Shown in pieces: positions 1 through 8,673 of a stretch of DNA of 64,000 nucleotides (the stretch's first letter is position 1; every line of letters starts with the position of its first letter). Made by a program: the position numbers and the translations under genes. Under the pieces are notes generated by a model. That model ran no database searches. It was not told the origin of the DNA and saw nothing but the letters and a program-made list of their open reading frames with translations. Source of the stretch: an uncultured Lachnospiraceae bacterium (GTDB lineage: Bacteria > Bacillota > Clostridia > Lachnospirales > Lachnospiraceae); assembly GCA_910584915.1 (NCBI GenBank), contig CAJUDM010000012.1, positions 1-64,000 on the forward strand. The letters are read 5' to 3'.

Positions 1-502
1 TTTTTCTGCCCCTACTGCGTAACAAGGGCATGAAAAAAGCGGCGTTCCTGTTCTCCCTGTGTAGGGAGTGGGAAACGCCGCTTGTACGGTGCTGTATGAA
101 ATTTTTCAATCTATGGTAGGTCAATACTGGTGTGCGCTGCCTGTTTGGTCTATCCGCAAGAGCTTCAAAGCATATCAAGGCTCAATCCGTAAGTAGTAAA
201 TGGGTAGTAAATTCAAGCTGCTGTCTTGCGGAAATGCCCGTAAACTGGGGATTTTTTGAGATAATCATTTGATTTTAAATAAATCATATCTGTTAAATCA
301 TTTTTAGCCCCTGCTGAAAGAGTTATGGAAACTGGTGAAGCGGGGGATTCTTTTGCTGTTTTTCACAAAAAATATTGAGTTTTTTTGTACAAAACACACA
401 AAAAACAGCGCTGGAAAGAAAAGATAGATGAAATTCAGAGCGTAATAAGATATTATGATAGAAGGGCTTTAGACATCAGAGAAACGAAAGGATGGAAACA
501 AT
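1..502. other. Intergenic region upstream of iorA
   Basis: No convincing gene is present in these 502 bases. The left part holds a minus-strand terminator; the rest is AT-richer than the following genes. A short minus-strand frame (268 to 182, 28 codons) ends in a Thr-Thr-His-Leu-Leu-Leu-type tail slightly reminiscent of tyrosine-integrase C-termini, but it has an in-frame stop just upstream of its ATG and no other integrase sequence, so I do not call it. The iorA promoter must lie here; AT-rich tracts at about 360-400 and TATTAT/TATGAT at about 450-460 are possible parts of it, but no clear -35/-10 pair was found. Confidence 0.5.
33..83 (-). terminator. Intrinsic terminator, minus strand
   Basis: A 10-bp inverted repeat (37-46 with 74-83) encloses a second 6-bp hairpin (53-58 with 63-68). 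Read on the minus strand it is followed by six T residues (complement of A33-38), the form of a rho-independent terminator. It would end transcription coming leftward, yet no minus-strand gene is visible between it and iorA, so what it terminates is unclear. Confidence 0.6.
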
Positions 503-2254
503 ATGTCAGAGGTGAAGATTATGCTCGGAAACGCAGCGATCGCCCGGGGAGCGTATGAGGCGGGAGTGAAGGTATCTGCCGCTTATCCGGGGACGCCGAG
601 CACGGAGATCAGTGAAAATATTGTACAATATAAGGGAGATATCTACGCGGAGTGGTCGCCGAATGAAAAAGTGGCGGCGGAGGTGGCGATCGGCGCGTCT
701 ATCAGCGGTGTGCGCGCGATGTGCTCGATGAAGCATGTGGGCGTGAATGTGGCGAGCGATCCGCTTTATACCGCTTCCTATGCGGGGGTGAACGGCGGGC
801 TCGTGCTGGTGGCGGCGGACGATCCGGGGCTTTACAGTTCCCAGAATGAGCAGGATACCCGCTGTGTGGCGAGAGCGGCGCATGTTCCGGTGTTGGAGCC
901 TTCCGATTCCCAGGAGGCGAAGGATTTCACGAAGTTTGCCTTTGCGTTGAGTGAAAAATATGACACGCCTGTCATTGTAAGGACAACCACACGCCTCTCC
1001 CATTCTCAGGGACCGGTGGTGCTGGAGGAGCGGACAGAGCAGGAAGACAAGCCTTATGTCCGGAATCCGGCAAAGTATGTGATGATGCCGGCGAATGCCA
1101 AGGGACGGCATGTGTATGTGGAAGAGCGCATGAAAAAGATGGCGGAGGACGGCTGTCAGATGGAGATCAACCGGGCGGAGTACCGTGATACATCCATCGG
1201 CTTTGTGGCGAGCGGTATCGCTTATCAGTATGTCAGGGAGGCGTGCCCGGAGGCATCCGTGTTGAAGCTGGGACTGGTACATCCGCTGCCCAGGAAACTG
1301 ATCGAGGAATTTGCGTCAAAAGTGGACAGGCTCATTATTTTTGAGGAACTGGAGCCTGTCTTTGAGGAGCAGATCAGATCCTGGGGAATTGCCTGTGAGG
1401 GAAAAGAGCTGTTTACACTGCAGGGCGAGTACAGCGCGAACATGCTGAGAGAGGCGGTTTTAAATGAGAAGACGGAGATCCGGGATGCGGCGAAGGTGCC
1501 GAACCGCCCGCCGATCCTGTGTCCGGGCTGTCCCCACAGAAGTACATTCTGGATCTTAAATAAATTGAAGCTTCATGCGGCAGGGGATATCGGCTGTTAC
1601 ACGCTGGGAGCTGTTCCGCCGCTCAACGTGATCGAGACAACGATCTGTATGGGGGCGAGCATTTCCACGCTGCACGGTATGGAGAAGGCGAAAGGGAAGG
1701 ATTACATAAAGAACTGGGTGGCTGTGATCGGGGATTCCACCTTTATGCATACGGGCGTGAACTCCCTGATGAATATGGTGTACAATCAGGGGACAGGGAC
1801 AGTACTGATCCTGGACAATTCCACCACCGGCATGACCGGCCATCAGGATCATGCGGCTACCGGAAAGACGCTGCAGGGCGATACGGTTCCGGCAATCAGC
1901 ATTTATCATCTCTGCAAAGCCATGGGTATCGAACATGTGACGGAAGTGAATGCTTTTGATGTGGATACGCTTGAGCGGACGATCAGAGAGGAGGTGGCGA
2001 GGGATGCTGTGTCTGTGATCATTGTGGCTGCCCCCTGCGCGCTGTTGAAAGGCCAGGTGTTCCCGAACAAATGCGTGGCGATTCCCGAGAAGTGTAAAAA
2101 GTGCGGCGCCTGCCTGAGGCCCGGCTGTCCAGCCCTGACAAGACAGGAGGACGGCACAGTGAAGATCGATGCTTCCATGTGCAACGGGTGCGGGCTCTGT
2201 GCGCAGCTTTGCAAGTTCGGAGCGATCGAAGTGCGGGAGGCCGGGAAGGCATAG
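503..2254 (+). CDS. iorA: Indolepyruvate:ferredoxin oxidoreductase, alpha subunit
   Basis: Large subunit of the cytosolic enzyme that oxidatively decarboxylates aryl pyruvates (indolepyruvate, phenylpyruvate) to aryl-acetyl-CoA with ferredoxin reduction, in aromatic amino-acid fermentation. The 583 residues are near the usual family length. The N-terminal pyruvate-binding-type domain begins with the typical GNAAIARGAYEAGV segment and contains AYPGTPSTE. CPGCPH at 340-345, GDIGC at 361-365 and GDST at 410-413 mark the thiamine-diphosphate domain. Two 4Fe-4S sites close the protein: C531/C534/C537/C542 and C560/C563/C566/C570. The start at 503 has GAAAGGA about 10 bases upstream and matches the family N-terminus. 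The beta subunit follows after a 185-base gap carrying a repeat element. Confidence 0.95.
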   Translation: MSEVKIMLGNAAIARGAYEAGVKVSAAYPGTPSTEISENIVQYKGDIYAEWSPNEKVAAEVAIGASISGVRAMCSMKHVGVNVASDPLYTASYAGVNGGLVLVAADDPGLYSSQNEQDTRCVARAAHVPVLEPSDSQEAKDFTKFAFALSEKYDTPVIVRTTTRLSHSQGPVVLEERTEQEDKPYVRNPAKYVMMPANAKGRHVYVEERMKKMAEDGCQMEINRAEYRDTSIGFVASGIAYQYVREACPEASVLKLGLVHPLPRKLIEEFASKVDRLIIFEELEPVFEEQIRSWGIACEGKELFTLQGEYSANMLREAVLNEKTEIRDAAKVPNRPPILCPGCPHRSTFWILNKLKLHAAGDIGCYTLGAVPPLNVIETTICMGASISTLHGMEKAKGKDYIKNWVAVIGDSTFMHTGVNSLMNMVYNQGTGTVLILDNSTTGMTGHQDHAATGKTLQGDTVPAISIYHLCKAMGIEHVTEVNAFDVDTLERTIREEVARDAVSVIIVAAPCALLKGQVFPNKCVAIPEKCKKCGACLRPGCPALTRQEDGTVKIDASMCNGCGLCAQLCKFGAIEVREAGKA

Positions 2255-2280
2255 ATCGGTTTCCCAAAGTGAAAACTGGC

Positions 2281-2400
2281 GGACCGCGGAACCTCAGGAT
2301 GGGTTGGGGGAGATTCTGCGGAACCGAAATAAAGAACAGATGAATTGATAAACGAATCTGTTCGCTGTGGTGCGATTTGTGGAGAAAATCGCAGCAGTCC
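2281..2400 (+). repeat. GCGGAACTGGAA-family leader element before iorB
   Basis: The 18 bases at 2312-2329 (GATTCTGCGGAACCGAAA) nearly match 3972-3989 before punA. They are followed by two perfect hairpins: an 8-bp stem (GAACAGAT with ATCTGTTC, about 2335-2361) and a 7-bp stem (GCGATTT with AAATCGC, about 2371-2391). The element lies inside the iorAB unit, between the subunit genes. Function unknown. Confidence 0.5.
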
Positions 2401-2439
2401 CGTCAAATAAGTGAGATAAAAACAGGAGATAAACGAACT

Positions 2440-3006
2440 ATGACTAAAAATATTATGATCGTCGGTGTGGGCGGGCAGGGTACATTGCTCACAAGCCGGA
2501 TACTGGGCGGTATTATGGTGGAGGGCGGCTATCAGGTGAAGCTTTCCGAAGTACACGGCATGGCACAGAGGGGCGGCAGCGTGGTGACCTTTGTGCGCTA
2601 CGGAGAGGAGGTGGCTGAACCTATAGTGGAAGAGGGACAGGCGGATATCCTGATCGCGTTTGAAAGGCTGGAAGCACTCAGGTATGCGCACTTTCTGAAA
2701 CCGGACGGCGTGATCGTGGCGAACGATCAGCGGATCGATCCGATGCCGGTGGTGACGGGCGCCGCACAGTATCCGGAGCATATTCTGGAGGATCTGGCGA
2801 AGGAGCACAGGATCTATCAGGTGGACGCGCAGAAAAAAGCGCTTGAACTGGGAAACAGCAGGGTGTTTAACATTATCGTGCTGGGGCTTGCGGCAAAACA
2901 TATGAATTTCTCGAAACAGCAGTGGCTTGATGTGATCGCGAAGACAGTGCCGCCAAAGACGGTGGAGATCAACCAGAAAGCTTTTCTTGTGGGATATGAA
3001 GGGTGA
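2440..3006 (+). CDS. iorB: Indolepyruvate:ferredoxin oxidoreductase, beta subunit
   Basis: Small (gamma-type) subunit of the IorAB complex, 188 residues. The N-terminus carries the glycine-rich signature MIVGVGGQGTLLTSRIL of 2-oxoacid:acceptor oxidoreductase gamma domains, followed by EVHGMAQRGGSVVTFVRYG, typical of IorB. The frame is open from 2377, but ATG 2440 is chosen because AGGAG lies about 10 bases upstream and the conserved domain begins there. With iorA it completes the enzyme. The separation by a structured repeat element may allow different subunit expression, which is an inference. Confidence 0.93.
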   Translation: MTKNIMIVGVGGQGTLLTSRILGGIMVEGGYQVKLSEVHGMAQRGGSVVTFVRYGEEVAEPIVEEGQADILIAFERLEALRYAHFLKPDGVIVANDQRIDPMPVVTGAAQYPEHILEDLAKEHRIYQVDAQKKALELGNSRVFNIIVLGLAAKHMNFSKQQWLDVIAKTVPPKTVEINQKAFLVGYEG

Positions 3007-3069
3007 GAGGATACTTGCCGGCAGCGGAGTGAGACACGACAGTGAAAAATTACAGCATGGAGGTTTCAG

Positions 3070-3864
3070 ATGGTCATAGATTTTCATACACATACTTTCC
3101 CGGAACGGATCGCAAAGGCGAGCATAGAGAGCCTGTCAGAGTGTTCGGGCATCACGCCGTATACGGATGGCACAGTGGCAGGGCTTGAGCGGAGCATGGA
3201 GAGAGGCGGCGTGGATATTTCGGTGATCCTGCCAGTAGTGACAAAGCCTGCGCAGTTTGAGACGGTGAACCGGGTGGCGGCAAAACTCTGCGGGGAAAAG
3301 AGGAATCTGATCTCATTTGGCGGCATTCATCCGGATTGTCCGGATGTGAGAAGGAAGATGCGGGAGATAAAGAGCCTGGGGCTTAAAGGGATCAAGATCC
3401 ATCCGGCATATCAGAGAGTTTATATGGATGACATCCGCTATCTGAGAATCCTGGAGGCTGCCACGGAGGAAGGGCTGATCGTGTCAGTACATGCCGGGGT
3501 GGATATCGGGCTGCCCGAGCCGGTGTACGCATCGGTGGAGAAGATTGCCGCAGCGGTCCGTGAGACGGCTCCGGGGAAGCTGGTGTTGGCGCATCTCGGC
3601 GGCTGGAAGGAGTGGGATGAGGTGGAAGAACTGCTTGCGGGCGAAAATGTCTATATGGACACCGCTTTTCTGGAGGATTATATCAGTGATGAGCAGCTTC
3701 TGCGCATCGTCCGGAAACATGGCGCAGAAAAGATCCTGTTCGGAACGGACTGCCCATGGTCTGGACAGAAAGAAAGCGTTGCGCGGATAGAGGGCCTGCC
3801 TCTCACAGTGCGGGAGCGGAGGATGATCCTCGGAGAAAATGCAGCGAAACTGCTGGGCGTGTGA
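3070..3864 (+). CDS. Amidohydrolase-family metal-dependent hydrolase
   Basis: A 264-residue protein of the amidohydrolase_2 (TIM-barrel metal hydrolase) family. Visible metal ligands and catalytic residues are H6 and H8 (FHTHTF), H111 (KIHP), H141 (VHAG), H175 (AHLGG) and D227 (FGTDCPW), the full expected set. GGIHPDCPD near residue 83 is also typical. GGAGG lies eight bases before ATG 3070. It follows iorB by 63 bases and may be co-transcribed, which would fit a role in aromatic or acyl compound turnover, but the substrate cannot be read from sequence. No signal peptide, so cytosolic. Confidence 0.85.
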   Translation: MVIDFHTHTFPERIAKASIESLSECSGITPYTDGTVAGLERSMERGGVDISVILPVVTKPAQFETVNRVAAKLCGEKRNLISFGGIHPDCPDVRRKMREIKSLGLKGIKIHPAYQRVYMDDIRYLRILEAATEEGLIVSVHAGVDIGLPEPVYASVEKIAAAVRETAPGKLVLAHLGGWKEWDEVEELLAGENVYMDTAFLEDYISDEQLLRIVRKHGAEKILFGTDCPWSGQKESVARIEGLPLTVRERRMILGENAAKLLGV

Positions 3865-3890
3865 GACGGCATAATAAACACTGGAGAACA

Positions 3891-3989
3891 GCAGAATCTC
3901 AGGAAGCGCAAAACTCGATTCACAGACGGGAAGCGTCTGCAAATTGAGTTGTATAGGGATGTGCTGAGGGAGATTCTGCGGAACTGGAA
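3891..3989 (+). repeat. Long-hairpin leader element before punA
   Basis: A perfect 10-bp inverted repeat (GCAGAATCTC 3891-3900, GAGATTCTGC 3970-3979) encloses an inner stem (AACTC...GAGTT) capped by a 6-bp hairpin CAGACG/CGTCTG. The right arm runs into GCGGAACTGGAA. The sequence is clearly related to 59332-59455 before purB, sharing GCAGAATC, GGAAAGCGC-like and GATGTGCTGAG blocks, so it is a dispersed element and not a one-off. Confidence 0.6.
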
Positions 3990-4078
3990 CGGACCGAGCT
4001 GAAAGCGGGGGATGCGGACAAAAAGCGAAGCGTTTGTGAGTTGAAATATCTGTAAAATTAGAATAGGAGGATTCAAAA

Positions 4079-4912
4079 ATGAGTAAAGTCTACGAAAAAT
4101 TGATGCACTGTTATGAGAGTTTTCAGAAACAGGTGGATTTCCACCCGGAGGTGGCGATCGTGCTGGGATCGGGGCTTGGAGATTTTGCCGATGAGATCAG
4201 GGTGGAGGCGGAGCTGCCTTATGAGAAGATCGAAGGTTTCCCGGTGAGTACGGTAGCGGGACATGCCGGAAAATTTATCTTCGGCTATCTGGGGGATATT
4301 CCGGTGGTGTGCATGAAAGGCCGGATCCATTATTATGAGGGATACGCGATGTCGGATGTGGTACTGCCCACAAGGCTGATGAAGCTGATGGGGGCAAAGA
4401 TTCTGTTTTTGACAAATGCATCCGGCGGCATTAACAAAAATTTTAAGGCGGGGGATCTGATGCTGATCACGGATCATATTGCGGCGCTTGTGCAGAATCC
4501 GCTGATCGGTCCCAATATGGAAGAATTTGGCACAAGATTTCCTGATATGTCGGAAATATACAGGAAAGATCTCTGTGAACTGATCCGGACTACGGCGAAG
4601 GAAAACGGGGTAGACTTGAAGGAGGGTGTGTATATTCAGTTTACCGGTCCTTCCTATGAGACGCCGGCGGAAGTGCGGATGGCAGGTATTGCGGGTGCGG
4701 ATGCGGTAGGAATGAGCACGGCGGTGGAGGCGATCGCGGCAAATCATATGGGCATGAAGGTCTGCGGCATTTCCTGTGTCTGCAATATGGCGGCAGGCAT
4801 TTCTCTGACGCCCCTCACGCATGCGGAGGTGCAGGAGGCGGCGGATGCGGCATCCGCAAAATTCCGGGTGCTGGTGCGGGAGTCTGTTCTGAAGATGAGA
4901 GCATATCTGTAA
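4079..4912 (+). CDS. punA: Purine nucleoside phosphorylase
   Basis: Cytosolic phosphorolysis of inosine/guanosine-type nucleosides to the base and (deoxy)ribose-1-phosphate; purine salvage. The 277 residues have the trimeric (PunA, PNP-I) family layout: phosphate-site GSGLG at 30-34, AGHAGK at 60-65 (H62), KGRIHYYEGY at 80-89 with H84 and E87, FLTNASGGIN, FTGPSYETPAE and VGMSTAVEAI. AGGAGG sits about 9 bases before the ATG. The 214-base upstream region contains a hairpin element shared with the purB leader, so a purine-metabolism link is possible. Specificity (guanosine, inosine, xanthosine) is not resolved. Confidence 0.93.
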   Translation: MSKVYEKLMHCYESFQKQVDFHPEVAIVLGSGLGDFADEIRVEAELPYEKIEGFPVSTVAGHAGKFIFGYLGDIPVVCMKGRIHYYEGYAMSDVVLPTRLMKLMGAKILFLTNASGGINKNFKAGDLMLITDHIAALVQNPLIGPNMEEFGTRFPDMSEIYRKDLCELIRTTAKENGVDLKEGVYIQFTGPSYETPAEVRMAGIAGADAVGMSTAVEAIAANHMGMKVCGISCVCNMAAGISLTPLTHAEVQEAADAASAKFRVLVRESVLKMRAYL

Positions 4913-5081
4913 GCGGGCGTTTGTGGATGAATATTTATGGCAGATAAGGATCGGCGTTTATCTGTAAAACCGGCGATGGAAAAGGAAAGGCGTTTTTGCA
5001 GCGGATATCGGATGCAGGACAGAGCGCGGACAGATCCCCCGGTATAAAAATGGTAAAGGAATAAAACAGTATAATTATCAC

Positions 5082-6905
5082 ATGAATGAACTTATTGTAG
5101 TGGGCCTGATCGCGGTGGTTTCCGTTATTCTTGTCGGCTTTAGAGGACAGATGGAGCGGAAAAAACTGCGAAGGCAGGCGGAAAAACTGATCAGGGAGGA
5201 GTATGGGACTGTGCCGGGGAAGGAGCGGCGCAGGGAGGAGGCTGCCGTGAGAGGCAGCTATCTTCATTGGGTAAAAAACAACGACGGTTTCTTTCTGGAT
5301 GACATCACCTGGAATGATCTGGACATGGAACTTGTTTTCCGGCGGCTCAATTACGCCAGATCCTCGGCAGGGGCCGGAGAACTTTACCGTATGCTCCGAT
5401 GTCCTGTGACGGATCAGGAGATTCTGGGGGAGAGGAATGCGCTGGCGGACAGCGCAGCCGGGATGGATAGCCTGCGGGAGCAGCTTTCGCTGGCGTTGTA
5501 TGAGGTTGGATTTACGGGAAAATACGCGCTGGAGGATTATCTGGATTATCTGGAAAATCTGGGGGCAAGGAGCAATCTGAAGCATATGTTGTTTGATTGT
5601 CTCTATATTCCGGCGGTCGGACTTATGTTTTTGGATCCCGCACTTGGGATCACAGCATTGTTCCTCATTCTGATGGTCAATATTATGACTTATTTTAAGG
5701 AAAAGGGAGAGGTCAATCCATATCTGGTCAGTTTCGCTTATATTCTCCGCATGATACGGGGAGCGGAGCGTATAAAAGGGATTTTAGACAAATGCTGCCG
5801 GAGCGGAAGCCTGAAAGCGGGAGATACGAAAGCCCGGGAGGTTTTTTTAAAGTATCAGGGCATTCTGGAGAAGGATGTCAGGGCGCTTGGGGATTTCAAA
5901 AGCTTTTCCCGGGTGGCGATGTCCATGTCCAATCCGATGGGCGGCTCCGGGCCTTTAGATCTTTTGTTTGATTATCTGAAGATGGCGCTTCATCTGGATC
6001 TGATGAAATTTAATCAGATGTTAAAGATCGTCAGAGAGAAAGACGGGATCATCAGGGAACTGGTGTCCGCAGTGGGTACGATAGACGCCTGTATCTCCAT
6101 CGCCTATTTCCGGGCGTCCCTGGAGGAGTATTGCATGCCGGAGCGTGGCATGGAGCTGGGACTGCACGCGGAACTGCTGTATCACCCGCTGCTTGATAAT
6201 CCGGTCAAAAACAGTATTGACACCCGGAAGGGCGTCCTGGTCACGGGTTCCAATGCATCGGGAAAGTCCACATTTTTGAAGACAGTGGCTCTGGGGGCTG
6301 TGTTTGCTCAGACGATCTGCACCGTACCTGCAAAAAGCTGGTGTGCACCTTTTTATCGTGTCATGAGTTCCATGGCGCTGCGGGATGACCTGACCGGAGG
6401 GGAAAGCTATTTCATGGTGGAGATCCGGGCGTTAAAGCGGATTCTGGACGCCTGCGGTGAGGGAGGAAGGAATGAGGATGAAACGGCGGAACATGACATC
6501 TGGATAGATGCGGAAAGTGCGGAGGAATATGGCGGCAGAGCGCGGGGGGACACCCCGGCGGTGCTGTGCTTTGTGGATGAGGTTCTGCGGGGGACGAATA
6601 CCGTTGAGCGGATCGCGGCGTCCAGCAGGATCCTGCATTCCCTGAGCGGAAAAGGGGTGCTCTGTTTTGCCGCGACTCATGATATTGAGTTGACTCATCT
6701 GCTGGAGGGCGTTTATGAGAATTATCATTTCGAGGAGACTATTGAAAACGGGGACATCAGTTTTAACTATCTGCTGAAGAAGGGCAGGGCGCAGACCAGG
6801 AACGCGATCAGACTGCTGGAAGTGATGGGCTATGATGAGCGGGTGATCCGCGAGGCGGAGGCGTTAGCGGAGAGATTCCTTGAGACCGGTGAATGGAAAG
6901 GGTGA
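5082..6905 (+). CDS. Membrane-anchored MutS-like ATPase
   Basis: A 607-residue MutS-superfamily protein that is not canonical mismatch-repair MutS. It has no mismatch-recognition domain. A hydrophobic N-terminal helix (about residues 4-20) and two adjacent hydrophobic stretches (about 170-210) suggest membrane anchoring. A MutS core/clamp-like helical region follows, then the ABC-type ATPase: Walker A GSNASGKS at 389-396 and Walker B VLCFVDEV (494-501; D499, E500) leading to RGTNT. An acidic insert rich in Glu/Asp (about 450-490) separates the motifs. No strong ribosome binding site precedes ATG 5082; ATG 5151 would remove the N-terminal helix. Function is unknown; such proteins are common in Firmicutes. 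Confidence 0.8.
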   Translation: MNELIVVGLIAVVSVILVGFRGQMERKKLRRQAEKLIREEYGTVPGKERRREEAAVRGSYLHWVKNNDGFFLDDITWNDLDMELVFRRLNYARSSAGAGELYRMLRCPVTDQEILGERNALADSAAGMDSLREQLSLALYEVGFTGKYALEDYLDYLENLGARSNLKHMLFDCLYIPAVGLMFLDPALGITALFLILMVNIMTYFKEKGEVNPYLVSFAYILRMIRGAERIKGILDKCCRSGSLKAGDTKAREVFLKYQGILEKDVRALGDFKSFSRVAMSMSNPMGGSGPLDLLFDYLKMALHLDLMKFNQMLKIVREKDGIIRELVSAVGTIDACISIAYFRASLEEYCMPERGMELGLHAELLYHPLLDNPVKNSIDTRKGVLVTGSNASGKSTFLKTVALGAVFAQTICTVPAKSWCAPFYRVMSSMALRDDLTGGESYFMVEIRALKRILDACGEGGRNEDETAEHDIWIDAESAEEYGGRARGDTPAVLCFVDEVLRGTNTVERIAASSRILHSLSGKGVLCFAATHDIELTHLLEGVYENYHFEETIENGDISFNYLLKKGRAQTRNAIRLLEVMGYDERVIREAEALAERFLETGEWKG

Positions 6906-7049
6906 AGCGGGGCGGTGTGCGGTGGTGAAATAAAACAGCGGGAAAGGTGTCCCGATATCGCATGCTCTGATGCGTAGAGCGAGGACAACGACAGGAACAG
7001 AAGGTTGGCGGAAACGGGAATATGGCAGGAGAGGACAGGAGTATCTGAC

Positions 7050-7523
7050 ATGGATGTGAAGATCTATACGGACGGCGCGGCAAGGGGAAATCCGGACGGG
7101 CCTGGCGGTTACGGCGCTGTGGTACAGTATGTGGACAGCAGGGGAATGCTGCATGAACGAGAGTACAGTGCAGGATATAAGAAGACAACGAATAACCGTA
7201 TGGAACTGATGGCGGCGATCGCCGGGCTGGAGGCTTTGATCAGGCCATGCCAGGTAGAACTTGTCTCCGATTCCAGATATCTGGTGGACGCATTCCAGAA
7301 GGACTGGATCAGCGGCTGGCAGAAAAAGAACTGGAAGAAAGCGGACGGTGGCGCTGTGAAGAATGTGGATCTCTGGAAGCGGCTTTTGAGGGCGATGGAG
7401 CCCCACAGCGTGGAGTTTATCTGGGTAAAAGGGCACGATGGACACCCGGAGAATGAGCGCTGTGATACGCTTGCCACAAGTGCCGCGGACGGCGAGGACT
7501 TACTTGACGATATAGGGTTGTAA
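7050..7523 (+). CDS. rnhA: Ribonuclease HI
   Basis: Degrades the RNA strand of RNA-DNA hybrids, for R-loop and primer removal. The 157 residues carry the full catalytic set D8 (IYTDGAARGNPDGPGG), E52 (NNRMELMAAI), D74 (LVSDSRYLVDAF) and D139 (NERCDTLA), with the basic-protrusion-like WQKKNWKK segment. Although the frame opens at 7005, ATG 7050 is preferred: CAGGAG lies eight bases upstream and the RNase H fold begins immediately. It follows the MutS-like gene by 144 bases on the same strand. Confidence 0.92.
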   Translation: MDVKIYTDGAARGNPDGPGGYGAVVQYVDSRGMLHEREYSAGYKKTTNNRMELMAAIAGLEALIRPCQVELVSDSRYLVDAFQKDWISGWQKKNWKKADGGAVKNVDLWKRLLRAMEPHSVEFIWVKGHDGHPENERCDTLATSAADGEDLLDDIGL

Positions 7524-7629
7524 GTGGTATACTGTGCGTAGTCGGACAGTGTTGCAAAAGGCGTCGGCGAGGTTTTTGAGTGGCACTGCGGACTGAACAT
7601 TATATATTTATAGAAAGAAGGAACGGGCG

Positions 7630-7800
7630 ATGAGTGCTGGAGCGTTATTCGGAATGAATTTTCTGGCGTATGCTATTGTTTTTGTACTTGTGGCAGCTTT
7701 GGTGGTAGCGGCATGCTTTATCGGCATTAAATGGAGAAAAAGCAAAGATGCAAAGGCTGTTCTGGAAAGCGGCGCATCGGAAGAAAATAATATGGCATGA
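7630..7800 (+). CDS. Small single-pass membrane protein (56 aa)
   Basis: A short gene with good support: GAAGGA seven bases before the ATG, a hydrophobic segment at about residues 9-32 (FLAYAIVFVLVAALVVAACF), then a positively charged stretch (IKWRKSKDAK) and a polar acidic tail, predicting a single-pass membrane protein with its C-terminus in the cytosol. It is followed within ten bases by a strong intrinsic terminator, as expected for the end of a transcription unit. I do not recognise a family and give no function. Confidence 0.65.
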   Translation: MSAGALFGMNFLAYAIVFVLVAALVVAACFIGIKWRKSKDAKAVLESGASEENNMA

Positions 7801-7806
7801 CAACAG

Positions 7807-7837
7807 AAGATGTTCATGGAAGCATGAACATCTTTTT
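7807..7837 (+). terminator. Intrinsic terminator
   Basis: A perfect 12-bp stem (7807-7818 with 7823-7834) and a four-base loop GAAG run into T residues 7833-7837. This is a textbook rho-independent terminator closing the unit that includes rnhA and the small membrane protein. Confidence 0.88.
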
Positions 7838-7894
7838 GCATATTTCCGTAAAAAACAAGCGGCTGCGCAGCAGAAAACAAAGAGGATAAAACAT

Positions 7895-8647
7895 ATGCTG
7901 AGATACGATACGATCTTATGGGATCTGGACGGGACGCTTCTGGACTTTAAGATGTCGGAGAGGTACGCGCTGGGGGTGTGCCTGAAATATTTCGGTGTCG
8001 TTATGACGGAGGAGATGCTCTCTCTGTATTCCGGGATCAATGAGATTTACTGGCAGAGGCTGGAGCGGGGCGAGGTGGAGAAGAGGGAGCTTTTGCCCGG
8101 GCGTTTCAGGGAGTTTTTTCGTGAGATGGGATTTACCCATATTGATCCGGAGGAGATGCAGAGCCGGTATGAGAAGGAGCTCGGCGCAAAGACTTATTAT
8201 GTGGACGACTCCTATGAGATCGTGACAAAATTAAAAGAGATGGGGCTTAAACAGTATATTGTGACAAACGGTGTCTTAGCCACCCAACGGATCAAGATGA
8301 GAAATTCCGGCTTTGATGAGCTGATCGATAAAGTTTTTATATCGGATGTGATCGGCTGTGAGAAGCCCCGGAAAGAGTTCTTTGATATCGCCTTTGAAGG
8401 TATTGAAGGATTTGAGAAGGAGAGGGCTCTGTTGATCGGGGATTCCCTGACGTCGGATATGCGGGGCGCGAACAATGCCGGGGTGGACGCCTGCTGGTAC
8501 AATCCGGGCAGAAAGCCCCTGCCGGAGCGGTGGAATGGTGAAAAGCCGGTGCATATTGAATATGAGATCGGGAACCTGGGGGAAGTGTTTGGGATTATTT
8601 TGCCGGAAGATAATGAAAGTAATAGTGTCCGGGATGAAAAACGGTAA
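7895..8647 (+). CDS. yjjG: HAD-superfamily hydrolase, YjjG-type nucleotidase
   Basis: A 250-residue haloacid-dehalogenase-family phosphatase resembling YjjG (noncanonical pyrimidine 5'-nucleotidase, house-cleaning of modified nucleotides). Motif I is ILWDLDGTLLDF near the N-terminus, motif II IVTNG, motif III the lysine in CEKPRKEFF, and motif IV LIGDSLTSDMRGANNAG. The alpha-helical cap (about 20-100) matches class C1. The start at ATG 7895 is set by GAGGA eight bases upstream and by motif I; an upstream in-frame extension overlaps the terminator and is rejected. The substrate is inferred from the family. Confidence 0.8.
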   Translation: MLRYDTILWDLDGTLLDFKMSERYALGVCLKYFGVVMTEEMLSLYSGINEIYWQRLERGEVEKRELLPGRFREFFREMGFTHIDPEEMQSRYEKELGAKTYYVDDSYEIVTKLKEMGLKQYIVTNGVLATQRIKMRNSGFDELIDKVFISDVIGCEKPRKEFFDIAFEGIEGFEKERALLIGDSLTSDMRGANNAGVDACWYNPGRKPLPERWNGEKPVHIEYEIGNLGEVFGIILPEDNESNSVRDEKR

Positions 8648-8673
8648 TATGGAATCGTGGGTAAGAGGTTAAC

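Noticed and set aside
182..268. Possible integrase C-terminal tail on the minus strand
   Set aside because: Only 28 codons, stop just upstream of the ATG, and no other recombinase motif; similarity is too weak.
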